Shown one piece after another: positions 1 through 7,983 of a DNA stretch of 64,000 nucleotides. Numbering within the stretch: the first letter of the stretch is position 1; every line of letters starts with the position of its first letter. The translations under genes were made by a program, and so were the position numbers. Under the pieces are notes generated by a model. The model searched no databases. It saw only the letters and a program-made list of their open reading frames with translations, and had not been told where the DNA came from. The stretch covers positions 52,267 to 116,266 of the forward strand of contig NZ_CAMLIG010000014.1 of the NCBI RefSeq assembly GCF_946480185.1, read 5' to 3'. The DNA comes from an uncultured Pedobacter sp. GTDB lineage: Bacteria > Bacteroidota > Bacteroidia > Sphingobacteriales > Sphingobacteriaceae.

Positions 1-1
1 A

Positions 2-1360
2 ACTACAGCAAACGGATTGGTGGTAGGAGTTATCGCTGCTGATGGCAGTTATAACAGTACTACCACACTTTCTAACGATGCCACAACTGGTTTAGGCAGT
101 CCTCGTTCTGCAATATTTGATGGAACTCAAGATATTTGGGCCGGCGGTTCTCAAAACGGGATTACCTACACTACATTAGGTGCTACCAACTCAGGAACTC
201 GTATTTCTACCGGGGGACAAAACTCATCAAAAAGCTTATCTATTGCTAAAACATCGTCAAGCGGTGTTTTTGGTGCAGCCAGGTTATATGCAGCAACTGC
301 GGCAGCAAGTACCGAATTGCCTTATGCAACTCCGCTGCCCACTAGCCCCACTACTTTCACAACTTCTACCCCCTTTAATGCAGCTATAACTGCTAATCAG
401 GTTCTTGTACTTTCTGTAGAAAACAGAACAATTATTTATGTTGTTGATGATGCAGCAAATACAATAAGAAGATATTATTTAAATTATTCTGGCGCAGCAA
501 TAGGTCCTTTCGCGACTCTTTCTGATGCCAATACCACCAAAATAAAGAGTATTACAGCAAAGGTGCGAGGAAGAGTGGGCACAAAAACAGTTGTCGATGT
601 TTATGCAACCACTTGGGGAGATGACGGGACTGGCACAGGAACTTCTAAGCTGTTGACCTTTACGGATAGTTATTTAACAACTAATCCAACAGATGTTAAC
701 CAAGTCGAGCTTGCAACCGCAACTACACTTTTAGCCACAGCTCCTGCTAATACGCTTTTCAAAAGCGTCTCTTTAGTTCCAACTGGGAGTACCGCAATTG
801 GTACAGGTGTTTTGCCTGTTAACCTAACTGGTTTTAATGGAAAAAAATCAGGTGATAATGTGATATTAAACTGGGCTACTTTAAGCGAGCAAAATAATTC
901 ATACTTTGATATCCTGCGTTCTGGCAACGGAAAAGATTTTTATAGCATCGGTAAAGTTACCGGAAACGGAAATTCTAACAGTAAAATCAATTATTCTTTT
1001 ACAGATAAAAGCCCAGAGTTTGGTGCTAACTATTATCATTTAAATCAGGTAGATTTTGATGGAAAATCCACGACTTCAGAAACTATTGCAGTAAATTTTG
1101 GTTTCTCAGACAATATAATTATGGCATTGAACCCACTAGAAGATCATACCGGAGTTGGGGTAACTATTGATTCTCCAGCTATGATTGAAGGTAAAATCAG
1201 CTTACTGTCAATATCCGGACAACAAACAGCTTCACTTAATGTGAAATTGCAAAAGGGTAAAAACTCGTTTAATATTCCCGCTAAATTGCAACCGGGTGTT
1301 TATGTAGTTAGTTTATACACAGCTAAAGGCACTACATCTCAAAAAATAAGTTTGAACTAA
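2..1360 (+). CDS. T9SS-exported surface protein, C-terminal part (5' end outside window)
   Basis: The reading frame is open to the left edge, so this is the 3' part of a larger gene; the internal TTG at 17 has no claim to be the start. About 452 residues are visible. The first ~270 are Ser/Thr/Ala/Gly-rich, repetitive and probably beta-structured, without a recognised enzyme motif. Residues ~285-370 (LPVNLTGFNGKK, then NWATLSEQNN and NYYHLNQVDFDGK) match the Fn3-like module that commonly precedes T9SS sorting domains in Bacteroidota. The last ~75 residues (LSISGQQ, LQPGVYVVSLYT, QKISLN end) are a type-A T9SS C-terminal sorting domain, so the protein should be exported through type IX secretion and attached to or released from the cell surface. 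It is followed by a strong terminator and is transcriptionally separate from the HTCS gene. The function of the N-terminal part is unknown. Confidence 0.8.
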   Translation, partial: TTANGLVVGVIAADGSYNSTTTLSNDATTGLGSPRSAIFDGTQDIWAGGSQNGITYTTLGATNSGTRISTGGQNSSKSLSIAKTSSSGVFGAARLYAATAAASTELPYATPLPTSPTTFTTSTPFNAAITANQVLVLSVENRTIIYVVDDAANTIRRYYLNYSGAAIGPFATLSDANTTKIKSITAKVRGRVGTKTVVDVYATTWGDDGTGTGTSKLLTFTDSYLTTNPTDVNQVELATATTLLATAPANTLFKSVSLVPTGSTAIGTGVLPVNLTGFNGKKSGDNVILNWATLSEQNNSYFDILRSGNGKDFYSIGKVTGNGNSNSKINYSFTDKSPEFGANYYHLNQVDFDGKSTTSETIAVNFGFSDNIIMALNPLEDHTGVGVTIDSPAMIEGKISLLSISGQQTASLNVKLQKGKNSFNIPAKLQPGVYVVSLYTAKGTTSQKISLN

Positions 1361-1374
1361 CTAATTTAGTGTTC

Positions 1375-1418
1375 AAGAGGCATAGATGATTTTATAATTA
1401 TTTATGCCTCTTTTTTTT
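1375..1418 (+). terminator. Rho-independent terminator
   Basis: Perfect 10-bp arms AAGAGGCATA (1375-1384) and TATGCCTCTT (1403-1412) flank an 18-nt A/T-rich loop and run into eight consecutive T residues (1411-1418). It lies 15 nt after the stop codon of the T9SS protein and isolates it from the HTCS gene. Confidence 0.85.
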
Positions 1419-1456
1419 CTTATTTTGTTGAACCTTATTGTAGCAAACCAATTTAA

Positions 1457-4400
1457 ATGATAAGATTCATTCTCTATTCTTTCTTAAGCTTTCTTTTCGT
1501 TCAGAGTAGCTATGCCCAAACTTTGGAGTTTAAGCATATTTCTATTGATAATGGGCTCTCACAAAATACGGTTAACTCAATAGCACAAGACAAAAAAGGC
1601 GTTATTTGGTTAGGGACATTGGGCGGGCTAAATAAATTTAATGGGTACGATTTTACCGTATATACCCATAATGAAAGAGACAGTACAACAATTAGCCATG
1701 ATAGGGTTAATATTGTTTTTACTGACAGAGAAGGGAATTTGTGGGTGGGTACAGATGACGGACTAAATTTATATAACCCCACCAATAACCATTTCACACT
1801 TATTAAAGATGCGAATAATTCCCGATACTTTGTTTATAGCATTAAGCAAGATAAAACCGGTAAACTTTGGATAGGAACACAACAGGGTTTAAAATATTTG
1901 GATCATCAAAAAAATAGACTAATAGACGTAAACTTAAATATACCAAATAATAACAAAAGGGTTCAAAGTATTTACGAAGATGATTTTGGCTTATTATGGA
2001 TAGGTCTTGCAAAAGGATTTAAAATTTATAACCCACATAAAAATCAATCTTCAGATGGTCCAAAGCAACTTCAACAAAAATTAAGCAATTCTTGGATCCA
2101 GTCTATCAAACAATCAGAAAATAAAGACTTTTGGTTTGCTACAGAAAACGAAGGAGTTTTTGTTTATAAAAAGCAGGAGGGTAGAGTTGTTAATTACAAT
2201 AAAGAAAACGGTATACTTAGCAACACAGTAAGAGATCTTTTTTTTAAGGACAATGAGCATTTGTGGATGGCAACAAAAATGGGGCTAAGCATCCTAAATT
2301 TAAGCTCCGGTAAAATAGAGAACTATAGTTATTCTCCAGAATTAAATGTAGAAAACTCGTTAAGCCATCCATCTGTAAAATGTATTTTTAAAGATCAATC
2401 AGGCAATATTTGGATGGGAACTTATGCCGGAGGAATCAACCTGATTTACAATTTTTCAAAGATATTCTCTTATAAAGGAATCAGACAAGGCGACCGAAAT
2501 CCGCTTTCAAATAAAGAAGTGAATGCCATTTTGGGTGATGGTAGCAATAAATTTTGGATAGCCACAGATGGTGGAGGTTTAAATTATTGGAATAAAACTA
2601 CCGGCAAAGTTGAAGTTTATAAATACAAAACCGATAACGTTTTATATAATTTCATCAAAGATGTTTCATTTAGCAACAACAATAAAAAACAGCTTTGGTT
2701 GGGGAGCTCTGCCGGGATTTTAATATTTGACATAGCCAATAAAAAATTTACGGAGTTTAAGGATATCCAAAAAAATGCTAACGTAGAGTTTAACCATGAT
2801 TATTGCTTTTTGAATTCGCCATTTGGTTTGTGGATTGGGACCAATTACAACGGTTTGCATCTAGTAAAAGATAATAAAATAGTAAAATCTTATACTGTTG
2901 CTAATCACAAATTAATTTCTAATAATGTTTCTTGCCTTTTACTTGAAGGACAAAATTTATGGTCGGGTTATTTGCTTTCTGGATTAAGTAAAATAAACCT
3001 AAAGACCGGAAAAATCAACTCGTATGCGTTTGATAAAAATGATATCTATAGTCTTAGTAATAATTCCATTTCCTGCTTATTTATCGATTCAAAAAAGAGA
3101 TTATGGATAGGAACCAATGGTGGGGGTTTAAATTATTTTGATGAGCATAACAATAAGTTTTATGTGATTAATTCGCAGTACGGACTGGCAAATAATAATA
3201 TTCATGCGATAGAAGAAGATAATCATGGCGCACTTTGGGTAAGTACAAACAAAGGTATCTTTAAAATTGTATTAAAGTCTGATCATTTTCCATTAAATTC
3301 TAAATCAGTAGAAACCACCAATTACACAGTTTTAGATGGCCTTCAAAGTAACCAATTTATTAAAGGATCTTCGTTTAAAAATAAAGATGGAGAAATATTT
3401 TTTGGAGGGATAAACGGATTAAATAGCTTTTTCCCCGACAAAATTGTCTATAATAAAGAAATCCCGAATATTATATTCACCGATTTCACCATCCTTAATA
3501 AAGAAAAAGGTCAAACACAGGACAGCTTATTGTCGAAACCGATTGATTATCTTAAAGAGCTCACCTTAAATTATGACGAGAGTTATTTTACGATAAAATA
3601 TGCAGCGCTCAATTATATTTTTCCAGAAAGAAACAATTACGCCTACAAACTAGAGGGTTTAACAAAAGACACTTGGCATTACGTTGGCAACCAAAAAGAG
3701 GCAACCTATACCGGTTTAGAGCCGGGTACTTATACATTTTTGGTTAAAGCATCAAACAACAGCGGAATATGGAATAACACGCCTCGTCAACTTAAAATTG
3801 TGGTGCTGCCGCCATGGTGGAGAACCAATTGGGCTTACTTATTTTATATGCTGATTATAATCGGCTTGCTTTATTTATTTAATTATTACACCAAATACAC
3901 CGAGCGTTTAAAGAACACGATTCAACACGAAACCGATTTATACCATAAAGAGCAAGAACTTTCTCAAAAGAAATTGAGCTTTTTTATTAATATTTCTCAC
4001 GAGATTAAAACTCCAATAACCATGATCATGGCTCCGCTTCAAAAGCTGTTAGCCATTCATGAAGGAAACACTACCACATCAAATTATTTGCAACTGATGA
4101 ACAAGAGCGGTCAACGATTGCTCAATTTAATTGATCAGTTACTTGATCTGAGAAAATTTGATGATCACGATGTGATGTTAAAAGCAGCACAGGGTAATTT
4201 GGTGAGATTTACAAAAGAGATTGTGGTGGTGTTTGGCAGCTTGGCAAAGTCAAAAAACTTAGATTTAACATTTTCATCCGAAGATGAAAAACTTGAAGTA
4301 TGGTTTGATAGAGATAAACTGGAGAAAATTTTATACAACATCATTTCAAATGCGATAAAATATACGCCTGATTACGGTAAAATTGAAGTTGCCGTGACAG

Positions 4401-5566
4401 AAGACAAAGAACAGCAAAACGCAATTATAAATGTAATTGATAATGGAGTTGGTATTTCAAAAGAACGTTTGCCCGATATTTTCTTGCCATTTAAGCCACT
4501 AGATGTGAGCAATAATAATATAAAAGGAACTGGCGTAGGTTTAGCTTTTGCCAAAGAATTAATTGATTTGCACCATGGCGCAATTGAGGTGGACAGCAGG
4601 GAAGCAAGTAAAGATAACCGCGGATACACCAAGTTCTCCATAAAAATACCTTTAGGTAAAAATTACCTTAACGATAATGAAGTGGATAATGATTATTTGA
4701 TATCTGAGGACATTAATAATTATAAATCTTATAGTTTAAAACAACAGACCAACTTTCAAGAAAGAAAGCAACTGATACAACAAGCAAACGAAAATCAAAA
4801 ATTTACTATGCTTTTGGTAGAGGATAACCCGGACGTAATTAATTTTTTAGCGGATATTTTTAAGGATAATTTTAATGTAATCAAATGTTTTGACGGTTCT
4901 GCAGGTTTAGCAGAAGCTTTACGAACCATGCCCGATATCATTATAAGCGATGTAATGATGCCATTAATGAATGGGATAGAGTTATGTAGTAAATTAAAAT
5001 CTAACATCATTACCAGCCATATCCCCGTGATATTGCTCACCGCAAGAAGTCCTTTGATATTTAAGTTAGAAGGATTAGAAAATGGTGCTGATGATTACGT
5101 GACAAAACCTTTCAATTTTGATTTGCTGGATGTTAAAGTTTGGAACCTGTTGGAAAACAGGCAAAAAATGAAATTACGCTATCAAAAAGAAATCACCCTG
5201 CAACCTACCAATACAATTATTTCAACTTTCGATGATAAATTCCTGGATAACATCATGAAGTACATTGAAGATAATATTGCAGAGGAGACTTTAAATGTAG
5301 AAGATTTGAGCCAACACATAGGGATGAGCAGAGGAAATTTGTATAGAAAATTGAAGGTGTTAACCGGTAAAAGTCCCGTAGAATTTATCAGGTATATACG
5401 GCTAAAAAGAGCCTCTCAGTTGCTTAAACAGCATAAAATGTATATTAATGAAGTTTCCTATATGGTAGGTTTTCAAAATGTAACCTATTTCAGGAAATGT
5501 TTTAAGGAAGAGTTTGGCTACACACCAACCGAGTTTGCAAAAACAGACAGTAGTGAAGAAGATTAG
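1457..5566 (+). CDS. Hybrid two-component system sensor/regulator (HTCS)
   Basis: This 1369-residue protein carries a whole two-component pathway in one chain. It has a signal peptide (1-20, ending SSYAQ), then a periplasmic sensor of about 14 Reg_prop-type beta-propeller repeats (~25-690; recurring L-W-[IV]-G-T motifs), a Y_Y_Y domain (~705-786) and one membrane helix (~790-812). The cytoplasmic part has a HisKA domain (phospho-acceptor H848 in SHEIKTP), an HATPase (NAIKYTP, DNGVGIS, GTGVGL), a receiver (ISDVMMP, phospho-acceptor D1165; TKPF lysine) and an AraC-type HTH (~1265-1365). In this family the periplasmic domain binds an oligosaccharide and the HTH activates the adjacent PUL. The next gene starts 25 nt after the stop, so the two are likely co-transcribed. 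All key catalytic residues are present. The ligand cannot be read from the sequence. Confidence 0.95.
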   Translation: MIRFILYSFLSFLFVQSSYAQTLEFKHISIDNGLSQNTVNSIAQDKKGVIWLGTLGGLNKFNGYDFTVYTHNERDSTTISHDRVNIVFTDREGNLWVGTDDGLNLYNPTNNHFTLIKDANNSRYFVYSIKQDKTGKLWIGTQQGLKYLDHQKNRLIDVNLNIPNNNKRVQSIYEDDFGLLWIGLAKGFKIYNPHKNQSSDGPKQLQQKLSNSWIQSIKQSENKDFWFATENEGVFVYKKQEGRVVNYNKENGILSNTVRDLFFKDNEHLWMATKMGLSILNLSSGKIENYSYSPELNVENSLSHPSVKCIFKDQSGNIWMGTYAGGINLIYNFSKIFSYKGIRQGDRNPLSNKEVNAILGDGSNKFWIATDGGGLNYWNKTTGKVEVYKYKTDNVLYNFIKDVSFSNNNKKQLWLGSSAGILIFDIANKKFTEFKDIQKNANVEFNHDYCFLNSPFGLWIGTNYNGLHLVKDNKIVKSYTVANHKLISNNVSCLLLEGQNLWSGYLLSGLSKINLKTGKINSYAFDKNDIYSLSNNSISCLFIDSKKRLWIGTNGGGLNYFDEHNNKFYVINSQYGLANNNIHAIEEDNHGALWVSTNKGIFKIVLKSDHFPLNSKSVETTNYTVLDGLQSNQFIKGSSFKNKDGEIFFGGINGLNSFFPDKIVYNKEIPNIIFTDFTILNKEKGQTQDSLLSKPIDYLKELTLNYDESYFTIKYAALNYIFPERNNYAYKLEGLTKDTWHYVGNQKEATYTGLEPGTYTFLVKASNNSGIWNNTPRQLKIVVLPPWWRTNWAYLFYMLIIIGLLYLFNYYTKYTERLKNTIQHETDLYHKEQELSQKKLSFFINISHEIKTPITMIMAPLQKLLAIHEGNTTTSNYLQLMNKSGQRLLNLIDQLLDLRKFDDHDVMLKAAQGNLVRFTKEIVVVFGSLAKSKNLDLTFSSEDEKLEVWFDRDKLEKILYNIISNAIKYTPDYGKIEVAVTEDKEQQNAIINVIDNGVGISKERLPDIFLPFKPLDVSNNNIKGTGVGLAFAKELIDLHHGAIEVDSREASKDNRGYTKFSIKIPLGKNYLNDNEVDNDYLISEDINNYKSYSLKQQTNFQERKQLIQQANENQKFTMLLVEDNPDVINFLADIFKDNFNVIKCFDGSAGLAEALRTMPDIIISDVMMPLMNGIELCSKLKSNIITSHIPVILLTARSPLIFKLEGLENGADDYVTKPFNFDLLDVKVWNLLENRQKMKLRYQKEITLQPTNTIISTFDDKFLDNIMKYIEDNIAEETLNVEDLSQHIGMSRGNLYRKLKVLTGKSPVEFIRYIRLKRASQLLKQHKMYINEVSYMVGFQNVTYFRKCFKEEFGYTPTEFAKTDSSEED

Positions 5567-5591
5567 AATAGAGACAATTAATTTAAATTCA

Positions 5592-6431
5592 ATGAAGACA
5601 CAAAAAACAATTTTAACGTTAAGCACTTTATGTGTTGCACTGCTTTGCTTTTCTTTTAGCAATTCAAACTCCGCCAAAGTGAAAAACAAAAATTTGGATA
5701 GCTTGTTTAAAGCTAACATAAAACTAAACTGGAACAAATCTAAATCGGGCGCTTACACCAAACAACAAGCAGAAAAAGATTTTGGCTCTATTATAGATTG
5801 GGCGCCAACCAGGGTAGATATTGTAAATAAAACTTTTAGAGTGACACTTTTACCTAATTCACTTTCTGGTACCGGTGGTTTGGTTGCTAAAAGTTGGATA
5901 GAAGAAGGAACAGCATACGAATTAAAATATGAAGTAAAATTTGATAAAGACTTTGATTTTGGAAAAGGCGGAAAGGTAGGCTTTGGTTTAAGAGTAGGAG
6001 ATGGCAATACCGGCTGCGATAAAGCAAATGACGGGAACGGCGGTAGCGCCAGAGTGATGTGGTACACCAGTGGCGGAACAACAAAATTTAAACCTTATAT
6101 GTATTATTACGATATGCCCGAAAACTGTGGCGATAATATCGTTGCAAATGCCTTTTATCCAAAAGAAGGAAGTATAGAAAAAGGGAAATGGTATAAAATT
6201 AGAATTTACGTAAAAAGTAATAATTACGATAAAAAAGATGGTAGAATTCAGGTTTCCATTGATGGAAATACAGTACTGGACCAACCTATTAGATGGACTG
6301 CAAATAATGCCAAGAGATTTATCAATAAACTTTCTAATGATACGTTTAGAGGAGGAAGCGGAGACGATTGGAAAACCGACAATACAGGTTATATCTACCT
6401 AGATAATCTGGATCTCAAAAAAATAGAATAA
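5592..6431 (+). CDS. Secreted jelly-roll polysaccharide lyase-like protein (PL14/PL20-like)
   Basis: The protein has 279 residues from ATG 5592. An upstream in-frame ATG at 5514 lies inside the HTCS gene, and only the 5592 start gives a clean signal peptide (LSTLCVALLCFSFSNS). The rest fits the beta-jelly-roll fold shared by PL14 and PL20 lyases: FDFGKGGKVGFG, NGGSARVMWY, KPYMYYYDMP, GKWYKIRIYV, then FRGGSGDDWK and YIYLDNL near the end. PL14/PL20 enzymes cleave glucuronan- or alginate-type polymers by beta-elimination. The family GGKLPG loop is altered here to GGKVGF, so activity and substrate are uncertain, and a binding role is possible. It follows the HTCS by 25 nt, is followed by a terminator, and has a paralogue at 6805. 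Confidence 0.65.
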   Translation: MKTQKTILTLSTLCVALLCFSFSNSNSAKVKNKNLDSLFKANIKLNWNKSKSGAYTKQQAEKDFGSIIDWAPTRVDIVNKTFRVTLLPNSLSGTGGLVAKSWIEEGTAYELKYEVKFDKDFDFGKGGKVGFGLRVGDGNTGCDKANDGNGGSARVMWYTSGGTTKFKPYMYYYDMPENCGDNIVANAFYPKEGSIEKGKWYKIRIYVKSNNYDKKDGRIQVSIDGNTVLDQPIRWTANNAKRFINKLSNDTFRGGSGDDWKTDNTGYIYLDNLDLKKIE

Positions 6432-6441
6432 ACATTTAAAA

Positions 6442-6467
6442 GGCAACAAGAAATTGTTGTCTTTTTT
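6442..6467 (+). terminator. Rho-independent terminator
   Basis: An 8-bp stem (6442-6449 with 6454-6461, one G-T pair) carries a GAAA tetraloop and is followed by TTTTTT at 6462-6467. It sits 11 nt after the stop of the lyase-like gene and ends the HTCS transcript. Confidence 0.85.
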
Positions 6468-6804
6468 GTTTCTTACTTGCAAGTTTTTATAAAGATTCAC
6501 TGTAAATAGTGATAATAGCTGTTATGACAATATGATGTTCATAACACTCCCCACCACAACTAGTTTCTAGTACAAGCTTCTAGATTAATATTTTCATTTC
6601 TACTGATTTGTGCTAGGGGTATAAATGGCTATTTTTTGAATAGTTCATTTTTCTGAACAAATACAGTCTACAATAGAGACAAATGTAATCCATCAGCAAT
6701 TCGCTTTAGCGGTATTTTAGCTTCACCAATTATATAGTAACCTTTCTTTCTCTTTTAACATAAGTTTGGAGAGAAAGTGGAAGCACTAACTCATTTAAAT
6801 TGAT
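6468..6804. other. Intergenic promoter region with inverted repeats
   Basis: No gene is seen here. The region holds several short inverted repeats: GTTATGA (6521-6527) with TCATAAC (6539-6545), 11 nt apart, and GTTCA (6643-6647) with TGAAC (6654-6658). There are also three CTAG copies at 6560, 6567 and 6580. It is the natural place for HTCS control of the second lyase-like gene and the SusCD genes, but which element matters cannot be decided from sequence. Confidence 0.4.
6607..6638 (+). promoter_or_regulatory. Candidate Bacteroidota-type promoter
   Basis: TTTG (6607-6610) is followed 19 nt later by TATTTTTTG (6630-6638). The known Bacteroides consensus is a -33 TTTG and a -7 TAnnTTTG with 19-21 nt between. 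The -7 box here has one extra T, so the match is approximate. Transcription would start near 6645 and leave a ~160-nt leader before the lipoprotein gene. Confidence 0.3.
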
Positions 6805-7689
6805 ATGAAGAAATACTTTCTAGTAAGCAAAATCTCACTCGTTCTCATCTTGGGGGTAATTATGCTTTCTGCAATGTCTTGTAAAAAAGATGGCACAACA
6901 ACAGGAGACCTAATTTCTACTCCAATAATAACCCCTCCTACAACCGAACAGGGAATGATCACTTTTAATAATTACGCAAATGGGATATACAGTGCTGTAA
7001 ACGCGAAAGCAGATTTTTATGGGAATAATATTTCATCATGGCGAGATAATAGGGCCGAAATTGTGGATAAGGCATTAAGAGTGAAACTGATGCCTGGAGA
7101 TGTTAACCAAGGTTTTTACCCTCAGTTTGATATTGTTGACGGAACAAGCTACGAAGTAACTTTTGACATAAAATTTGCAAAAGGATTCGATTGGAGCTTA
7201 GGAGGTAAACTTGGAGTTGGTTTCGGGATAGGTGATGTTATTGCTGGCGGTAATGCAACAAACGGAAATGGCGGAAGTGCTAGAATTATGTGGAACCAAA
7301 CTTCTACAGGTAAAATCATTTTTAAACCCTATTTATATTATACCGGTATGCCAGATCAATACGGAACAAACGTAGTTAACTCTGCATTTTACCCACAAAC
7401 AGGTAGTTTAAAAGACGATACTTGGTACACCATTAAAATGCGGGTAAAAAGTAATACAGATTTTAATGCCAACGGCTCAATCCAAGTTAAAATTAATGGA
7501 TTAGAAATTTTAAACAGTAATACCATTAATTGGGGAGATAATACAGGCGGTAAAAATAAGGGATGGGTTAAGACTTTGATGTTTCAAACTTTTAGAGGGG
7601 GGCAAGGTCCAGACTGGGAGTCAAAAGTGGAGAGCTATATTCTTTACGATAACATAAAGGTTATAAAAGATCCTACATCAGCTTTCTGA
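6805..7689 (+). CDS. Jelly-roll polysaccharide lyase-like lipoprotein (paralogue of the 5592 gene)
   Basis: 294 residues with a lipoprotein signal (LGVIMLSAMSC, lipid Cys ~26), so it is anchored in a membrane, probably on the outer surface like SusD. From residue ~50 it follows the protein encoded at 5592 block by block: FDWSLGGKLGVGFG, NGGSARIMWN, KPYLYYTGMP, DTWYTIKMRV, FRGGQGPDWES, YILYDNI. It is therefore a tandem duplicate in which one copy kept a cleavable signal and the other became a lipoprotein. The GGKLPG loop of PL14/PL20 relatives is changed to GGKLGV. It could be a lyase or, given its lipid anchor and altered loop, a surface glycan-binding protein of PUL 1. It stands between a candidate promoter and the SusC gene 294 nt downstream. 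Confidence 0.65.
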   Translation: MKKYFLVSKISLVLILGVIMLSAMSCKKDGTTTGDLISTPIITPPTTEQGMITFNNYANGIYSAVNAKADFYGNNISSWRDNRAEIVDKALRVKLMPGDVNQGFYPQFDIVDGTSYEVTFDIKFAKGFDWSLGGKLGVGFGIGDVIAGGNATNGNGGSARIMWNQTSTGKIIFKPYLYYTGMPDQYGTNVVNSAFYPQTGSLKDDTWYTIKMRVKSNTDFNANGSIQVKINGLEILNSNTINWGDNTGGKNKGWVKTLMFQTFRGGQGPDWESKVESYILYDNIKVIKDPTSAF

Positions 7690-7983
7690 TAAAAAATGCC
7701 AAATAAGCTAATTTATGCTCTAAAATGCTGTTTTTGATACGGATGAGGTCTTATTTAAGTACAAATGATACCTCTCAAAAAGACCGAATTGCAATACTTT
7801 AGCTGAAATAAATATTTGTTTCTCAGCAAACGCAAATTGAAACAAGAACCAATTTTTTTAACCAAACTAAGAAAGGAGCTATTAATGTCGTGAAATTTTA
7901 CACCCCCAATTCAACCAATAAAAGAAAAAGCTTTTACGCTCGTTAAAAGTAGAATCAATTTTTTAACCTAAATAATAAAAAAT
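7690..7983 (+). other. Leader/intergenic region before the first SusC gene
   Basis: No gene and no convincing terminator are seen. A rare strong Shine-Dalgarno (AAAGGAG, 7872-7878) precedes ATG-TCG-TGA (7885-7893), a two-codon open frame about 90 nt upstream of the SusC start. The last 50 nt are A/T-rich, as is usual before Bacteroidota starts. Confidence 0.35.

Noticed and set aside
1530..3500. Repeated W-[IV]-G-T coding repeats as a DNA repeat or CRISPR-like array
   Set aside because: They are degenerate protein repeats of the HTCS beta-propellers, without identical DNA units or spacers.
5514..5591. Longer N-terminus of the first lyase-like protein starting at ATG 5514
   Set aside because: It would overlap the end of the HTCS gene by 53 nt and hide the signal peptide that starts at 5592.
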